Assembly: GCF_030997045.1 (NCBI RefSeq)
Contig: NZ_CP116899.1
Coordinates: 3,186,001-3,250,000, forward strand
DNA: 64,000 nt
Reading direction: 5' to 3'
Source: Microbulbifer sp. TB1203
GTDB lineage: Bacteria > Pseudomonadota > Gammaproteobacteria > Pseudomonadales > Cellvibrionaceae
Shown here: piece by piece, positions 51,749 to 60,083 of the stretch
Position numbering within the stretch: the stretch's first letter is position 1
Layout: each line of letters begins with the position of its first letter
Notes under the pieces: model-generated
What the model was told of the DNA's origin: nothing
Seen by the model: the letters and a program-made list of their open reading frames with translations, nothing else
Database searches by the model: none
Program-made: the position numbers and the translations under genes

Positions 51749-52561
51749 ATGCCGACAAGACCTTCCATAAAATCCATCGCCACAACTGCGATTCTCGCCA
51801 TCCTGCTGTCGCTGGCCGGCTGTGACCGCGAGCGGGAGTCACAGAGCGATTCCCCGGAGAACCAGCCTCCGATCGGCAAGTTGAAATCCAAGCGGGAAAC
51901 TTTCGAGCGTCGGGCAAGCGGTTGCACCGAAAAAGAGGAATGCGCGTCCGTGTCCATCACCCGCGAGGTGTTCGAACAGCGGCCGGCGTTGAACAGAGTC
52001 GTTCTTCAGCAGATGATCCACCAACTTCAGGGAAACGGTGAGGATCAGACGTCTGCAAACAGCCTGGAGGAACTCGCCGACAACTTTCTCGCCGAAGCGG
52101 CGGAGGGGCACGGGGAGAGCAGCGCCCGCTGGCAGCTCACCGGCGAGGCAAAGCGACTGGCCCGTCGCGACGACCTGCTCACGGTGGAAATCAACAGCTA
52201 TATCTATACCGGCGGCGCCCACGGCATGCCGGCCATTCGCTGGCTCAACTGGGACCTGGCCGCGGACGAAGAGGTACCCTTGAGCGAGACGATCCGGAAG
52301 GGCCAGGAGAAGGACTTCTGGGGAGAGGCCCGGGGGGCACACCGGCGCTGGCTGGATGAACAGCCGGGAACCAACAGGGAATTCCGCGAGACCTGGCCGT
52401 TCCGGCGCAGCACTAACTTCCGTTTCGACGACGAGGGCCTGGTGTTGCTTTACAACGTCTATGCCCTGGGGCCCTACGTCCTCGGCCCTGTAGAGCTGAC
52501 AATCCCCTGGAAGGACCTGCGCGGCATAGTGCACGAACAGTACCTGCCGGAGAAAGAGTAG
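51749..52561 (+). CDS. DUF3298/DUF4163-like lipoprotein
   Basis: A 270-residue lipoprotein with lipobox SLAGC at residues 21-25 (SLAGCDRERES), so it is probably outer-membrane or periplasmic. Residues about 140-180 (TVEINSYIYTGGAHGMPAIR) match the heparinase-like PdaC/RsiV module DUF4163, and the C-terminal part (FRFDDEGLVLLYNVYALGPY, TIPWKDLRGIV) matches DUF3298. The function of these modules is not firmly known. It is convergent with the unrecognised gene at 52566 with only 4 nt between. Confidence 0.8.
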   Translation: MPTRPSIKSIATTAILAILLSLAGCDRERESQSDSPENQPPIGKLKSKRETFERRASGCTEKEECASVSITREVFEQRPALNRVVLQQMIHQLQGNGEDQTSANSLEELADNFLAEAAEGHGESSARWQLTGEAKRLARRDDLLTVEINSYIYTGGAHGMPAIRWLNWDLAADEEVPLSETIRKGQEKDFWGEARGAHRRWLDEQPGTNREFRETWPFRRSTNFRFDDEGLVLLYNVYALGPYVLGPVELTIPWKDLRGIVHEQYLPEKE

Positions 52562-52565
52562 ACCA

Positions 52566-53477
52566 CTAGGATTCCACACAAAGCTGCTGCGCAACATCCT
52601 CACGCGCAGCAGTCACCTTCAAATTGCGCAGATAGCCATGCAGCAATTCCGCATCGAGCCCGTGCAGCATCAGCCGGAAGCCGGCCTGCAAAGTTGAGTG
52701 CGGCACCATCGGGTGCCGGTTGCTGACCAGGGACAGGGCAGTGCCGTCGTTCAGCAGCCTGCCGATATAGATGGATACCGTTTCGTCCAACTGCAGTGAA
52801 TTACTCGCGCGCCAGAAATCGTGATCCGAGAGAAACAGTGCGTATAGCGGCGTATACAGTTCGATCGCGGTCTGCAGGTCGATCACATTGGTGAAATGCG
52901 CCTCGCCCGGGTCCAGCTCGAACTCTGCGGAGGAGATCGCGCTGAAATCCAGTTGCCGCGGGGGCACGATCTCCCGGTTTTCCTCGCGCAGCTTCTGGCT
53001 CAGTTCGGCGACAAAATTGTAGATATTCAGGTCGTGGATCAGGAAGGTGTCATCCAACAGGTCTTCCAGGCGGCGCGGCCGCAGAGGCCGGGTGCTCTCT
53101 ATCTCAACCCCGTCGATATTGTCGGCGATAAACTGCAGCAGTTCGGTGCCGATATTGAAATGGCGCAGGATCAGGTAGTTGGCATCCGGACGCACGAAAT
53201 ACTTTAGCCCCCAGTAGATGGTGCGATGGAGAATTTTCGAGGAGTTCCAGCGCTCCGGAATTGCGATGCGCAACAGTTGCACCAGCACGATACTGAGCCG
53301 CGCCAGCGGCCGTACCACCGGCAGCAGCAGGCGGCGGGACCAGGTATTATGGCCGGCGAGCAGCGCCCGCTTGGCGCCCTCGTTTATCGGCAGGCTTCTG
53401 TCCAGGTACAGGGCCAGCCAGGGATTCGGGTCCCGCCGGTTGATGGTGCCCTGTTCGAAATCGCTGTTCCAGCTCAT
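52566..53477 (-). CDS. Unrecognised 303-residue protein coupled to the diiron and KAS III genes
   Basis: No firm family assignment; from memory it resembles uncharacterised DUF6999-type proteins, not verified. It has a hydrophobic stretch at about 52-75 (LLLPVVRPLARLSIVLVQLL) that could be a membrane-associated helix. Histidine- and acid-rich motifs follow: ILRHFNIGTELLQF, FLIHDLNIYNF and LSDHDFWRASNSLQLDE. Start and stop are coupled to the upstream gene as TAATG. This arrangement implies co-translation with the haem-oxygenase-like protein, so it may be an enzyme subunit or a membrane-located acyl-handling factor. It is the last gene of the 11-gene run. Confidence 0.7.
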   Translation of the reverse strand: MSWNSDFEQGTINRRDPNPWLALYLDRSLPINEGAKRALLAGHNTWSRRLLLPVVRPLARLSIVLVQLLRIAIPERWNSSKILHRTIYWGLKYFVRPDANYLILRHFNIGTELLQFIADNIDGVEIESTRPLRPRRLEDLLDDTFLIHDLNIYNFVAELSQKLREENREIVPPRQLDFSAISSAEFELDPGEAHFTNVIDLQTAIELYTPLYALFLSDHDFWRASNSLQLDETVSIYIGRLLNDGTALSLVSNRHPMVPHSTLQAGFRLMLHGLDAELLHGYLRNLKVTAAREDVAQQLCVES

Positions 53478-54154
53478 TAATAGTTCCCCAACTCCTCCAA
53501 CTGCAACAGGTACAGGCGCCCGGTGACCCGCGCGGTTTCCAGGATGCGCTCCGCCAGGCCGTCTGTGTCCAGGATGCCGGAACCCAGCGTTTCCGCCAGT
53601 TCCGCCAAGTGATCCTCGTCGTGCTGCGCGTGGTAGAGATAAAACGAGACCTGGTCTCCGCGCAGCCCCAGATGCTTTTGCAGCGACTCGGCAAAGATGC
53701 CGGCGAAGTGTTTGCCCAGCCCCTCGATCATAAACATCGCCCCCAGCAGGTCCAGCGGATTCGGCTGCGAGGCCCGGTGGTACATCCACGCGGAGAGAGC
53801 GTTGGAGCCGATATTTTTCCGCCCGCCGCGCAGCGTCGCGAGATCGCCGCCCACGGACTGGTAGTCCCGCTCCAGCATCCGGTAATCCAGGTGCTCGGTT
53901 TTCGCATGGGAAAGGAAGCTCGAGCGCAACTCGAGGTGCCCGCGGTCGATGGAGGACACCGCGCGGGCGATCCAGCAGGCCCCCTCGATCACCTGCTGGT
54001 AGTGATCGCAGAGGATGGTGCGGTAGTCATCCAGGCGCAGTGCACCCCGCAGGGCGCGGCTGATCATCGGCACCTGGACCAACCGGCCCTCGAAATCCGC
54101 CCAGGTTTTGGTGAGTTCGCGGATCAGCCGCGACGTCTTGTCGTTTTCATTCAC
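53477..54154 (-). CDS. Haem-oxygenase-like iron-containing redox enzyme (HDO fold)
   Basis: A 225-residue all-helical protein of the TenA/haem-oxygenase-like class. Candidate metal ligands: Glu57 (VIEGACWIA), His88 (KTEHLDYRM), Glu144 (FMIEGLGKHF) and His175, Asp179, His182 (YHAQHDEDHLAEL). The H-x3-D-x2-H spacing is that of CADD and similar diiron oxygenases such as UndA and SznF. Members activate O2 on fatty acids or amino acids. I use the GTG at 54154, 7 nt after GGTGG and only 2 nt after the KAS III stop. The substrate is unknown. Confidence 0.8.
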   Translation of the reverse strand: MNENDKTSRLIRELTKTWADFEGRLVQVPMISRALRGALRLDDYRTILCDHYQQVIEGACWIARAVSSIDRGHLELRSSFLSHAKTEHLDYRMLERDYQSVGGDLATLRGGRKNIGSNALSAWMYHRASQPNPLDLLGAMFMIEGLGKHFAGIFAESLQKHLGLRGDQVSFYLYHAQHDEDHLAELAETLGSGILDTDGLAERILETARVTGRLYLLQLEELGNY

Positions 54155-54156
54155 TG

Positions 54157-55284
54157 TTAAACCACCGTCATACACATAAAGGCCGCCAGGCAGCGCCCGC
54201 TCTCCGGCACGAAGCAGAGCACCCGGTCGCCGGGTTGCAGTGCGGTCTCGCGCATCAGTTGATCGATCATCAGGAAAATGGAGGCCGAGCCCACATTTCC
54301 CACCCGATGCTGATTGTTGAACCAGCGCTCCTCTGGAATCATCGCCCCGGAGCGGGTCAGCAAGGTTTTCATCCGGTTGCCGAGGGACCTGGCCGAATAG
54401 TGGGGCAGAAAATAGCGCACCTCCCCCGGCGACAGCCGTCGCTTGTCCAACACCTCGAGAAAGTAACCCATCCACACCGGGAACATCTGCTGCAATAAAT
54501 CGAAGTCCTGGCGCAACGCCACGGCGCCATCGCCGCAGGCCTCGGTCGGCGCCCCGTAGTGGGCCCAGGGCTTGAACTGCTCCGGGTCCGCAGTGCGGCT
54601 TCCCGCGTACATGCAGCTGGGAAAGCGGTCGGCGAAGGACTTTTGCTCTATCCAGTCGATACGCAGGCAGGGCCGGCTGTCGTCGGCCCGGGATTCCATC
54701 ACCAACGCTGCGGCGCCGTCGGACAGCGTCCAGCGCAGGAATTCGTATTGCAGTGCCTCTTCCGCGGACAAGCCGGCAAAGTCGATCGCCGAATAGAAAC
54801 CCGGCTGGAACCAGCGGCTGGAAAACTCGCTGCCACAGGCAACGGCGGTGTGGTGTTCCCCGGCGCGAATATTCAGGTAGCTGGATTTGATCGCCATCAT
54901 GCTGCTGCCGCACACACTCTGGTGCGAGGAGATTTCCATCGGCCCCGCGCCAAGTCCGGCGTGCACCGCACTGGCATGGCCCGGCACCAGCAGGTCGCCC
55001 TGGGTAGTGCTGGTGGAGAGATAACCGATACGGCGGGGGTCCAGTCTCGCCAGATCGCAGGCGGAAAGAATAGCCTGTGCCGCCATTTCCGCATTGGTAA
55101 AAAGGTAATTGCCCCCGGCGTCGATGGCATAGTGCCGGGACTTGATGCCGTTTTGCCTCAGGGAGGCGGCTTTCAGTTTTCGGCTGTGTTCGCTGAGGAG
55201 GCCGATGCGCTCCTCCATGGTCCCATTGTCCACCGGCGCGCCCGGCAGAAAGCTGCCGGTCCCGGTGATAAAAACATCCTGCAT
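54157..55284 (-). CDS. Beta-ketoacyl synthase III-like, StlD/DarB-related
   Basis: A 375-residue thiolase-fold ketosynthase. The catalytic triad Cys125 (HQSVCGSSMMA), His295 (FLPHYSARS) and Asn330 (GNVGSASIF) is complete. The sequence differs from housekeeping FabH and from the PA3286-like enzyme at 18864. It fits best the StlD/DarB class, which condenses two acyl chains in dialkylresorcinol or cyclohexanedione synthesis. No aromatase (DarA-like) gene is present, so the product must differ or the pathway is incomplete here. It is followed closely by the HDO-fold gene. Confidence 0.85.
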   Translation of the reverse strand: MQDVFITGTGSFLPGAPVDNGTMEERIGLLSEHSRKLKAASLRQNGIKSRHYAIDAGGNYLFTNAEMAAQAILSACDLARLDPRRIGYLSTSTTQGDLLVPGHASAVHAGLGAGPMEISSHQSVCGSSMMAIKSSYLNIRAGEHHTAVACGSEFSSRWFQPGFYSAIDFAGLSAEEALQYEFLRWTLSDGAAALVMESRADDSRPCLRIDWIEQKSFADRFPSCMYAGSRTADPEQFKPWAHYGAPTEACGDGAVALRQDFDLLQQMFPVWMGYFLEVLDKRRLSPGEVRYFLPHYSARSLGNRMKTLLTRSGAMIPEERWFNNQHRVGNVGSASIFLMIDQLMRETALQPGDRVLCFVPESGRCLAAFMCMTVV

Positions 55285-55307
55285 GCAATATTTGCCTGTT
55301 TATTGTT

Positions 55308-56009
55308 TTATGTTATGTCGAGCAGGGCCCGGTCCACCGCCGCCCGCGCGTGTATTTCAGTGGTATCGAACAGCGGCACCGGAGCATCCGCCGCCGTTAC
55401 CAGCATACCGATCTCTGTGCAGCCGAGAATAATCCCCTCCGCGCCCCGCTCCACCAGGCGCCGGATAATGTCCCGATAAGCCGCGCGGGATTCGTCGCGC
55501 ACCGTACCCAGGCAGAGTTCCTGGTAAATTACCTGGTGCACCAGCGCCCGCTCTTCGGCATCCGGCAGCAATACGGGGATGCCGTGCTCCTCCTGCAGGC
55601 GGCCGCGGTAAAAATTCTCCTCCATGGTAAAGCGGGTGCCCAACAGCCCCACGGTGCGGGCACCGGCGCGCCCGATCTCCGCGGCTGTGGCATCGGCGAT
55701 ATGCAGCAGGGGAATGGAGACCGCCGCCTCCACCGCCGGCGCAATCTTGTGCATGGTGTTGGTGCAGATCAGCAGGAAGTCGGCGCCCGCCGCCGCCAGT
55801 GACCGCGCTGCAGCCGCCAGCAGTTCACCGGCCTCTTCCCAGCGGCCGGCATGCTGCAATTGCTCTATCTCGTGAAAGTCGACACTGTAGAGCAGCAGGC
55901 GCGCCGAGTGCAGGCCGCCGAGGCGCTCCTTCACCAGTTCGTTGATACGCCGGTAATAGATCTGGGTGGACTCCCAGCTCATGCCTCCGATCAGGCCGAC
56001 GGTCTTCAC
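55308..56009 (-). CDS. Aspartate/glutamate racemase family protein (YgeA-like)
   Basis: A 233-residue PLP-independent racemase. Both catalytic cysteines are present: Cys82 (ICTNTMHK) and Cys197 (ILGCTEIGML), and the N-terminus MKTVGLIGGMSWESTQIYYR is typical of the YgeA/amino-acid racemase group with broad specificity. The start overlaps the VOC gene stop by 4 nt (ATGA), and the stop lies 23 nt before the KAS III gene. Confidence 0.9.
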   Translation of the reverse strand: MKTVGLIGGMSWESTQIYYRRINELVKERLGGLHSARLLLYSVDFHEIEQLQHAGRWEEAGELLAAAARSLAAAGADFLLICTNTMHKIAPAVEAAVSIPLLHIADATAAEIGRAGARTVGLLGTRFTMEENFYRGRLQEEHGIPVLLPDAEERALVHQVIYQELCLGTVRDESRAAYRDIIRRLVERGAEGIILGCTEIGMLVTAADAPVPLFDTTEIHARAAVDRALLDIT

Positions 56010-56377
56010 GACTGCACCGGCGTGTGACAGACCGCTTCGATATTGTGCCCGTCCGGGTCCATCACGAAGGCGCCGTAGTAATCGGGGTGGTAGATCTCGC
56101 GCAGGCCGGGAGGGCCATTGTCCTTGCCGCCGGCGTCCAGCGCAGCGCGATAAAATGCGTCGACCATTTCCCGGTTATCCGCGCGGAAGGCGATATGCAG
56201 CCCGGGCCTCACCTGCTTGCCCACCTGTATCCAGAAATCCGGTTTGCCGCCGATTCCGAAGCCGCCCCAATCGGCGTATTCCAGAATCAGCTGATAGCCC
56301 AGCGGCGCCAGTGCTTCCTGGTAGAAGGCCTTGCTGCGCTCGTAGCTGTGCACCTGTAGGCCGATATGGTCCAGCAT
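56006..56377 (-). CDS. VOC-family (glyoxalase/bleomycin-resistance fold) protein
   Basis: A 123-residue vicinal-oxygen-chelate protein: MLDHIGLQVHSYERSKAFYQ, LHIAFRADNREMVDAFYRAA and YGAFVMDPDGHNIEAV. Candidate metal ligands are His4, His81 and Glu near the C-terminus. The function could be isomerase, dioxygenase or binding protein. AGGAGG lies 6-7 nt before the ATG at 56377. Confidence 0.88.
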   Translation of the reverse strand: MLDHIGLQVHSYERSKAFYQEALAPLGYQLILEYADWGGFGIGGKPDFWIQVGKQVRPGLHIAFRADNREMVDAFYRAALDAGGKDNGPPGLREIYHPDYYGAFVMDPDGHNIEAVCHTPVQS

Positions 56378-56388
56378 TCTTTTCCTCC

Positions 56389-56811
56389 TCAATCCGTTTT
56401 GGCGCTCCCGAGCCTGGCGATGGTTCCCTGGGCTACAGCGCAGAGGTTCTCTTCATCGCCGTTCACGGCGTAGACCTCGCAGCGGCAGACCGCCTGGGTC
56501 CTGCCCGAGTGAACAACGCTCGCCCTGGCGACAATATACTCGCCCACCGCCGGGCGCACATAGTTGATCTTGAATTCCGAGGTGACCACATTGGTGCCCA
56601 GCACGCTGCCACCGGCATAGGTCAGCGCGTTGTCCGCGGCATAGCTCACCACACCGCCGTGTACAAAGCCGTGTTGCTGTTTGAGTTCATCCGTGACCGG
56701 AACCCGCAGTTCCGCATTGCCGGCAGAGAACCCGTCCAGTTCGGCCCCCAGCAACCGGCTGAACGGCTGGCTGGCAAGCACGTCCCTGCCCATGGGCAGC
56801 AGTGAATCCAT
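56389..56811 (-). CDS. PaaI-family acyl-CoA thioesterase
   Basis: A 140-residue hotdog-fold thioesterase with the motif QQHGFVHGGVVSYAADNALTYAG, including the conserved HGG and the acidic residue of the PaaI group. It should hydrolyse an acyl- or aryl-CoA (or ACP) thioester. In this operon it is a plausible partner for the KAS III product. Confidence 0.9.
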   Translation of the reverse strand: MDSLLPMGRDVLASQPFSRLLGAELDGFSAGNAELRVPVTDELKQQHGFVHGGVVSYAADNALTYAGGSVLGTNVVTSEFKINYVRPAVGEYIVARASVVHSGRTQAVCRCEVYAVNGDEENLCAVAQGTIARLGSAKTD

Positions 56812-56823
56812 AACTACCTCCTC

Positions 56824-57330
56824 TTATTCCACGATAGCGCGCCACCGCTCGAGTTTACCTGAAAAGCTGAGCGAGGCGTTGGCCGGACTGGTGGAGGGCA
56901 ATCTCAGGGTGGGAAGGGCAGCGTATTGCTCGGGCAGTGTTGGCAGTACATATTTCCGATACATCTGCTCCGACTTGGCGCCGTTGAAATAGATATACCC
57001 AATCCCCGGGTGATCGGCGAGGAATCCGGCAAAATCGTTTGGCACTATGGACGAAGCGACAATATCCGAATCCAGGCTGCCCGATCGGGTGCAGCTCTTC
57101 AGTACATCCCAGAGCGCGATCCGATGCTTCACCAGTTGTGCACAGCGCTGTTCGTAGCTAAGAAGCCCGGGGTCAAGCGCCAGCACCGATTCGATAATTC
57201 GCCAGAAGGCGTTGCGCGGATGGGCATAATACTGCTTCGCGCGCAGCGAAGCCTTGCTCGGCACGGAACCGAGGATCAGGCGTTCGGCGCTCCCGGACGC
57301 AATCGGTTCGAAGCTGTGAATACAGGTCAT
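56824..57330 (-). CDS. DNA-deoxyinosine glycosylase-like (uracil-DNA glycosylase superfamily, family 6)
   Basis: A 168-residue protein with the superfamily start LILGSVPSKASLRAKQYYAH and then PRNAFWRI, and LRLPSTSPANAS near the C-terminus. This matches hypoxanthine-DNA glycosylases of UDG family 6 (Methanosarcina HDG and bacterial homologues), which remove deaminated adenine. Its presence in the middle of a metabolic operon is unusual. It may simply be carried along. Confidence 0.88.
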   Translation of the reverse strand: MTCIHSFEPIASGSAERLILGSVPSKASLRAKQYYAHPRNAFWRIIESVLALDPGLLSYEQRCAQLVKHRIALWDVLKSCTRSGSLDSDIVASSIVPNDFAGFLADHPGIGYIYFNGAKSEQMYRKYVLPTLPEQYAALPTLRLPSTSPANASLSFSGKLERWRAIVE

Positions 57331-57336
57331 TCGGCT

Positions 57337-57663
57337 TCAGTCCGGGCGGAGGTATTCGGATACCCCGGACTCCAGCAATTCCACCAGTTCCGGGTCCATA
57401 TAGGCAAACCTGTCCGGGATATTCAGGCATACCAACCGTCTGTCATCGAGCAGATCCGGGTATTTTTTCAACAGCAGTTCCCGGTGGAAGGCCTCCATAA
57501 CAAATACCCTGTCCGCCCACTCGATCAAGTCCCGGCTCACCGTCCTGGCCGCAGCCGGATTGACCCCCGCGCCAAGCGCATTGACACCCCGGTAATATGA
57601 AAAAACCGCTTCCGCAGTAGGGCTGCGCAGGCGGTTTTCACTACAGACAAACAGCAGGTTCAC
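57337..57663 (-). CDS. Low-molecular-weight protein-tyrosine-phosphatase-like protein
   Basis: A 108-residue protein starting MNLLFVCSENRLRSPTAEAV, with catalytic Cys7-x5-Arg13. It lacks the full C-terminal part of standard LMW-PTPs (about 150 residues), but it has an acidic region (NIPDRFAYMDPELVELL) near the end that could supply the general acid. Similar short phosphatase-like proteins are known in proteobacteria. The substrate is unknown. Confidence 0.85.
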   Translation of the reverse strand: MNLLFVCSENRLRSPTAEAVFSYYRGVNALGAGVNPAAARTVSRDLIEWADRVFVMEAFHRELLLKKYPDLLDDRRLVCLNIPDRFAYMDPELVELLESGVSEYLRPD

Positions 57664-57672
57664 GGCTCCGCC

Positions 57673-58095
57673 CTATGTTGCCGGCGCCAGCAACCACAGA
57701 TAGAGGCCGTAGCTGGCCACGCCGGTACCGAAGATAAACTGGCCGATAAGCAGCGCGCGTATCGCGAAAGTGTATCGGACAAAGCTGCCCTTTTCCGCGC
57801 TGTCCCGGGTAAATAATCTGCACTCCTCCGAGAGATCGCCTTCCAGTTTTTTGAGCCCTGGAACCGCCAGGCTGAGCAGCTCCCGGCTGCGCGCATCCAC
57901 CAACCAGAAAACCGATGAGAGTATCACCACAAAACCGCCGAGCAACGCCAGGCTCAGGGGGTGGAAGCCCTTTTCAACCGCGGTAAAGATACCGCCCTCG
58001 GCGAACATCGACAGAACGACAAAAAAGTTGAAACCCTTCAGCCGCTGCTCGGCATTGAACCTGTAGTGCTCGCAAAGATACTGCTGTTCGTTCAC
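57673..58095 (-). CDS. Small membrane protein with two hairpins (RipA-family-like)
   Basis: A 140-residue protein: MNEQQYLCEHYRFNAEQRLK, then two closely spaced hydrophobic segments (about 24-36 and 48-68) and two more (about 110-135). YRFNAEQRLKGFNFF resembles the N-terminus of RipA-type octameric membrane proteins, a tentative assignment by recall. I chose the GTG at 58095, preceded by GGGGA at 6 nt. It lies 9 nt before the phosphatase gene. Confidence 0.65.
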   Translation of the reverse strand: MNEQQYLCEHYRFNAEQRLKGFNFFVVLSMFAEGGIFTAVEKGFHPLSLALLGGFVVILSSVFWLVDARSRELLSLAVPGLKKLEGDLSEECRLFTRDSAEKGSFVRYTFAIRALLIGQFIFGTGVASYGLYLWLLAPAT

Positions 58096-58111
58096 CCGAC
58101 ATCCCCAAAAC

Positions 58112-58645
58112 CTATTTGCAGGAATATTCTGCACGCTCCAGGCGAAAGACGAAACAGTCGTCCTCGCCAAACCGGCGGCGCTCGACAAACCTGAAGCCGA
58201 TCCGCTCGTAAAAACGGTGCGCGCGAACATTGCTTGCCAACGGATCGATCAATACCGCCATCACCGCCGGATCCGCGAAACAGCGGTCGAGAGCCAGTTC
58301 CATCATCCGGGTGCCGTAGCCCCGGCCCAGGTCCCGCGCCTCGCCGATCCAGATATCGATGGCTCGGAGGTTCTCCGGGACATCGCCCCAGTAGTGACTG
58401 TCCTCCAATGCCGGATCGATAATCTGCATAAAACCGATCGGCCGGCTATCCAGCTCGGCGATCAGTTGCTCGCGCCAGTCGGGGTTGCGCGCCAGCTCCA
58501 TCTCCCAGCCCCAGTCGTCATTCGGGTCTGCGGCGATCACGTGAGGTTGTTCGTCCCAGTGGCGCAGCAGGTCCAGATCGGCGGGAGAGGCCGGGCGCAG
58601 TTTCATGGCCGGCTGCCCGGAAGAGATGGCTGGCGTATCGGACAT
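58112..58645 (-). CDS. GNAT N-acetyltransferase (aminoglycoside 6'-acetyltransferase-like)
   Basis: A 177-residue acetyltransferase with LRPASPADLDLLRHWDEQPH, AIDIWIGEARDLGRGYGTRM (acetyl-CoA loop) and NVRAHRFYERIGFRFVERR. This resembles the AAC(6')-Ib/RimJ-like branch. A natural substrate other than aminoglycosides is likely. An internal start (MKLRPAS, about codon 14) is equally possible. Confidence 0.87.
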   Translation of the reverse strand: MSDTPAISSGQPAMKLRPASPADLDLLRHWDEQPHVIAADPNDDWGWEMELARNPDWREQLIAELDSRPIGFMQIIDPALEDSHYWGDVPENLRAIDIWIGEARDLGRGYGTRMMELALDRCFADPAVMAVLIDPLASNVRAHRFYERIGFRFVERRRFGEDDCFVFRLERAEYSCK

Positions 58646-58671
58646 AGCTGTGTTCCGGGTAATTTTCAGGG

Positions 58672-59928
58672 TCAGGCTTCGGTGCGCACCAGAGCCGCAT
58701 TAAGGATGTTCATCTGCCACTGCCCCGCATTTTGCCGCTCCGCCAGGGCGGCGGCCCTCTGGTAGTATTCGCGGGCCTTCCGGCGATTATCCAATTGTTC
58801 ATAGACGCCGGCGATTTCCTGCAAGTACTTTACCGAAGCGGAAAAACGGGACTCCGATTCCCGGAGTATTTCCAGCGCCCTCTTCGGGGAATCGAAATGG
58901 CCCGCATAGGCGGCCTGCATAATGATAAAATCCCGCTCAGACATGGGGAGATCCCGCCTCACCCGCGCAACCAGTGCGTCAATTTCCGCGGCCCTCTCCC
59001 GGTTATACAACGTCCGAATCACGCTTTTTACGCTGGACGTCGGTATGGGCTGGTTGATGCCGAATGCATCCATTCGCGCCCTGTAATGCGCCAGGACACC
59101 GTCCGGTTCCATTGCGGATATCTCGCTCCCGGACAGGTACCAGCCGTCGAAGATCTCTTTCAGGCTGTCGCGCAGCGCGGGCAGGCCGACGGAGTTGTGG
59201 TTTTCATCCCCGTAATGGGTGAACTGCCATTCGATGCCCTGCACATTCTTCCGGTCCAGCACTTCCAGGAATCCGTAGACCCCCATACGGGTCTCATCCG
59301 CCAGCGACAAGTGGAGGGTTTTCCCCCGATAGCTGTTCTTGCCAACCAGCTCCGCCGCGGCTTTTTCCAGTTGATGGTCACCTACCCAGAGAGCGGGGCT
59401 GATGGCCACGTAATGGTCGAAGCTGTCCGGCTTTTCCAGTAGTGCGTTGACCGTGAACAGGCCACCGATGGACTGCCCCACCAGCGTCGCATTTTGCGCG
59501 GACCGATAGTGCCGGTCGATATAGGGTTTCAGCTCCTTTTCCAGGAAATTCAGGAATTGACCGGCTTTTCCTCCCTTGCCGTCACCGCTGGCGGGAGTCA
59601 TATTCTCCCGGTAGCGGAGTGTTCCCTTGTCGGCAATCCCGACAAGAATCACTTCCGGGATCATCTGCCCTTTGTTCGCCAGCAGGTCGAGCATGCCGGA
59701 CACGCCGTGAAAGTTATAGTCCCCGTCCAGCAGGTAGACCACCGGGTAGCTGGTGTCTTTATCGACCCAATAACCCTCGGGCAGGAGAACCTGTATCGCG
59801 CGCTCCTCCTGCAACACCTCCGATTTCAGGGTGATGCGCTCTCCGGGGGCACCGGCGTTGGCGGCCGCGCCCAGAACACAGAGCAGAAGAAATACAATCA
59901 TCAATTTGATATCGGTATTTTTATTCAT
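58672..59928 (-). CDS. Secreted alpha/beta-hydrolase esterase with C-terminal repeat region
   Basis: A 418-residue exported protein. Signal peptide (IVFLLLCVLGAAANA) to about residue 25. The putative esterase domain (PF00756-like, IroE/esterase D) has the nucleophile Ser153 in LVGQSIGGLF and His in DENHNSVGL, with Asp expected in between. Residues about 300-418 are TPR-like (KYLQEIAGVYEQLDNRRKAR). It is the first gene of the 11-gene run, so the promoter of the operon should lie upstream of 59928. Confidence 0.88.
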   Translation of the reverse strand: MNKNTDIKLMIVFLLLCVLGAAANAGAPGERITLKSEVLQEERAIQVLLPEGYWVDKDTSYPVVYLLDGDYNFHGVSGMLDLLANKGQMIPEVILVGIADKGTLRYRENMTPASGDGKGGKAGQFLNFLEKELKPYIDRHYRSAQNATLVGQSIGGLFTVNALLEKPDSFDHYVAISPALWVGDHQLEKAAAELVGKNSYRGKTLHLSLADETRMGVYGFLEVLDRKNVQGIEWQFTHYGDENHNSVGLPALRDSLKEIFDGWYLSGSEISAMEPDGVLAHYRARMDAFGINQPIPTSSVKSVIRTLYNRERAAEIDALVARVRRDLPMSERDFIIMQAAYAGHFDSPKRALEILRESESRFSASVKYLQEIAGVYEQLDNRRKAREYYQRAAALAERQNAGQWQMNILNAALVRTEA

Positions 59929-60083
59929 TATTTACACTCATTGGAACTTTCTTCTCTCTGCTGCCAGCGGTAGCCGATACAAATTCAAGGCCGGTCGCCA
60001 CAAAAAAACGAGATGACCCCATTCACTTAGGGAAGCGCCATAACTGAGAAGGGAATCAATGTGCGGCGGCCACACGAATACGC

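Noticed and set aside
58112..58645. Aminoglycoside-resistance acetyltransferase
   Set aside because: Similarity to AAC(6')-type enzymes is limited to the GNAT fold and its acetyl-CoA loop; nothing in the context (integron, transposon) suggests a resistance gene.
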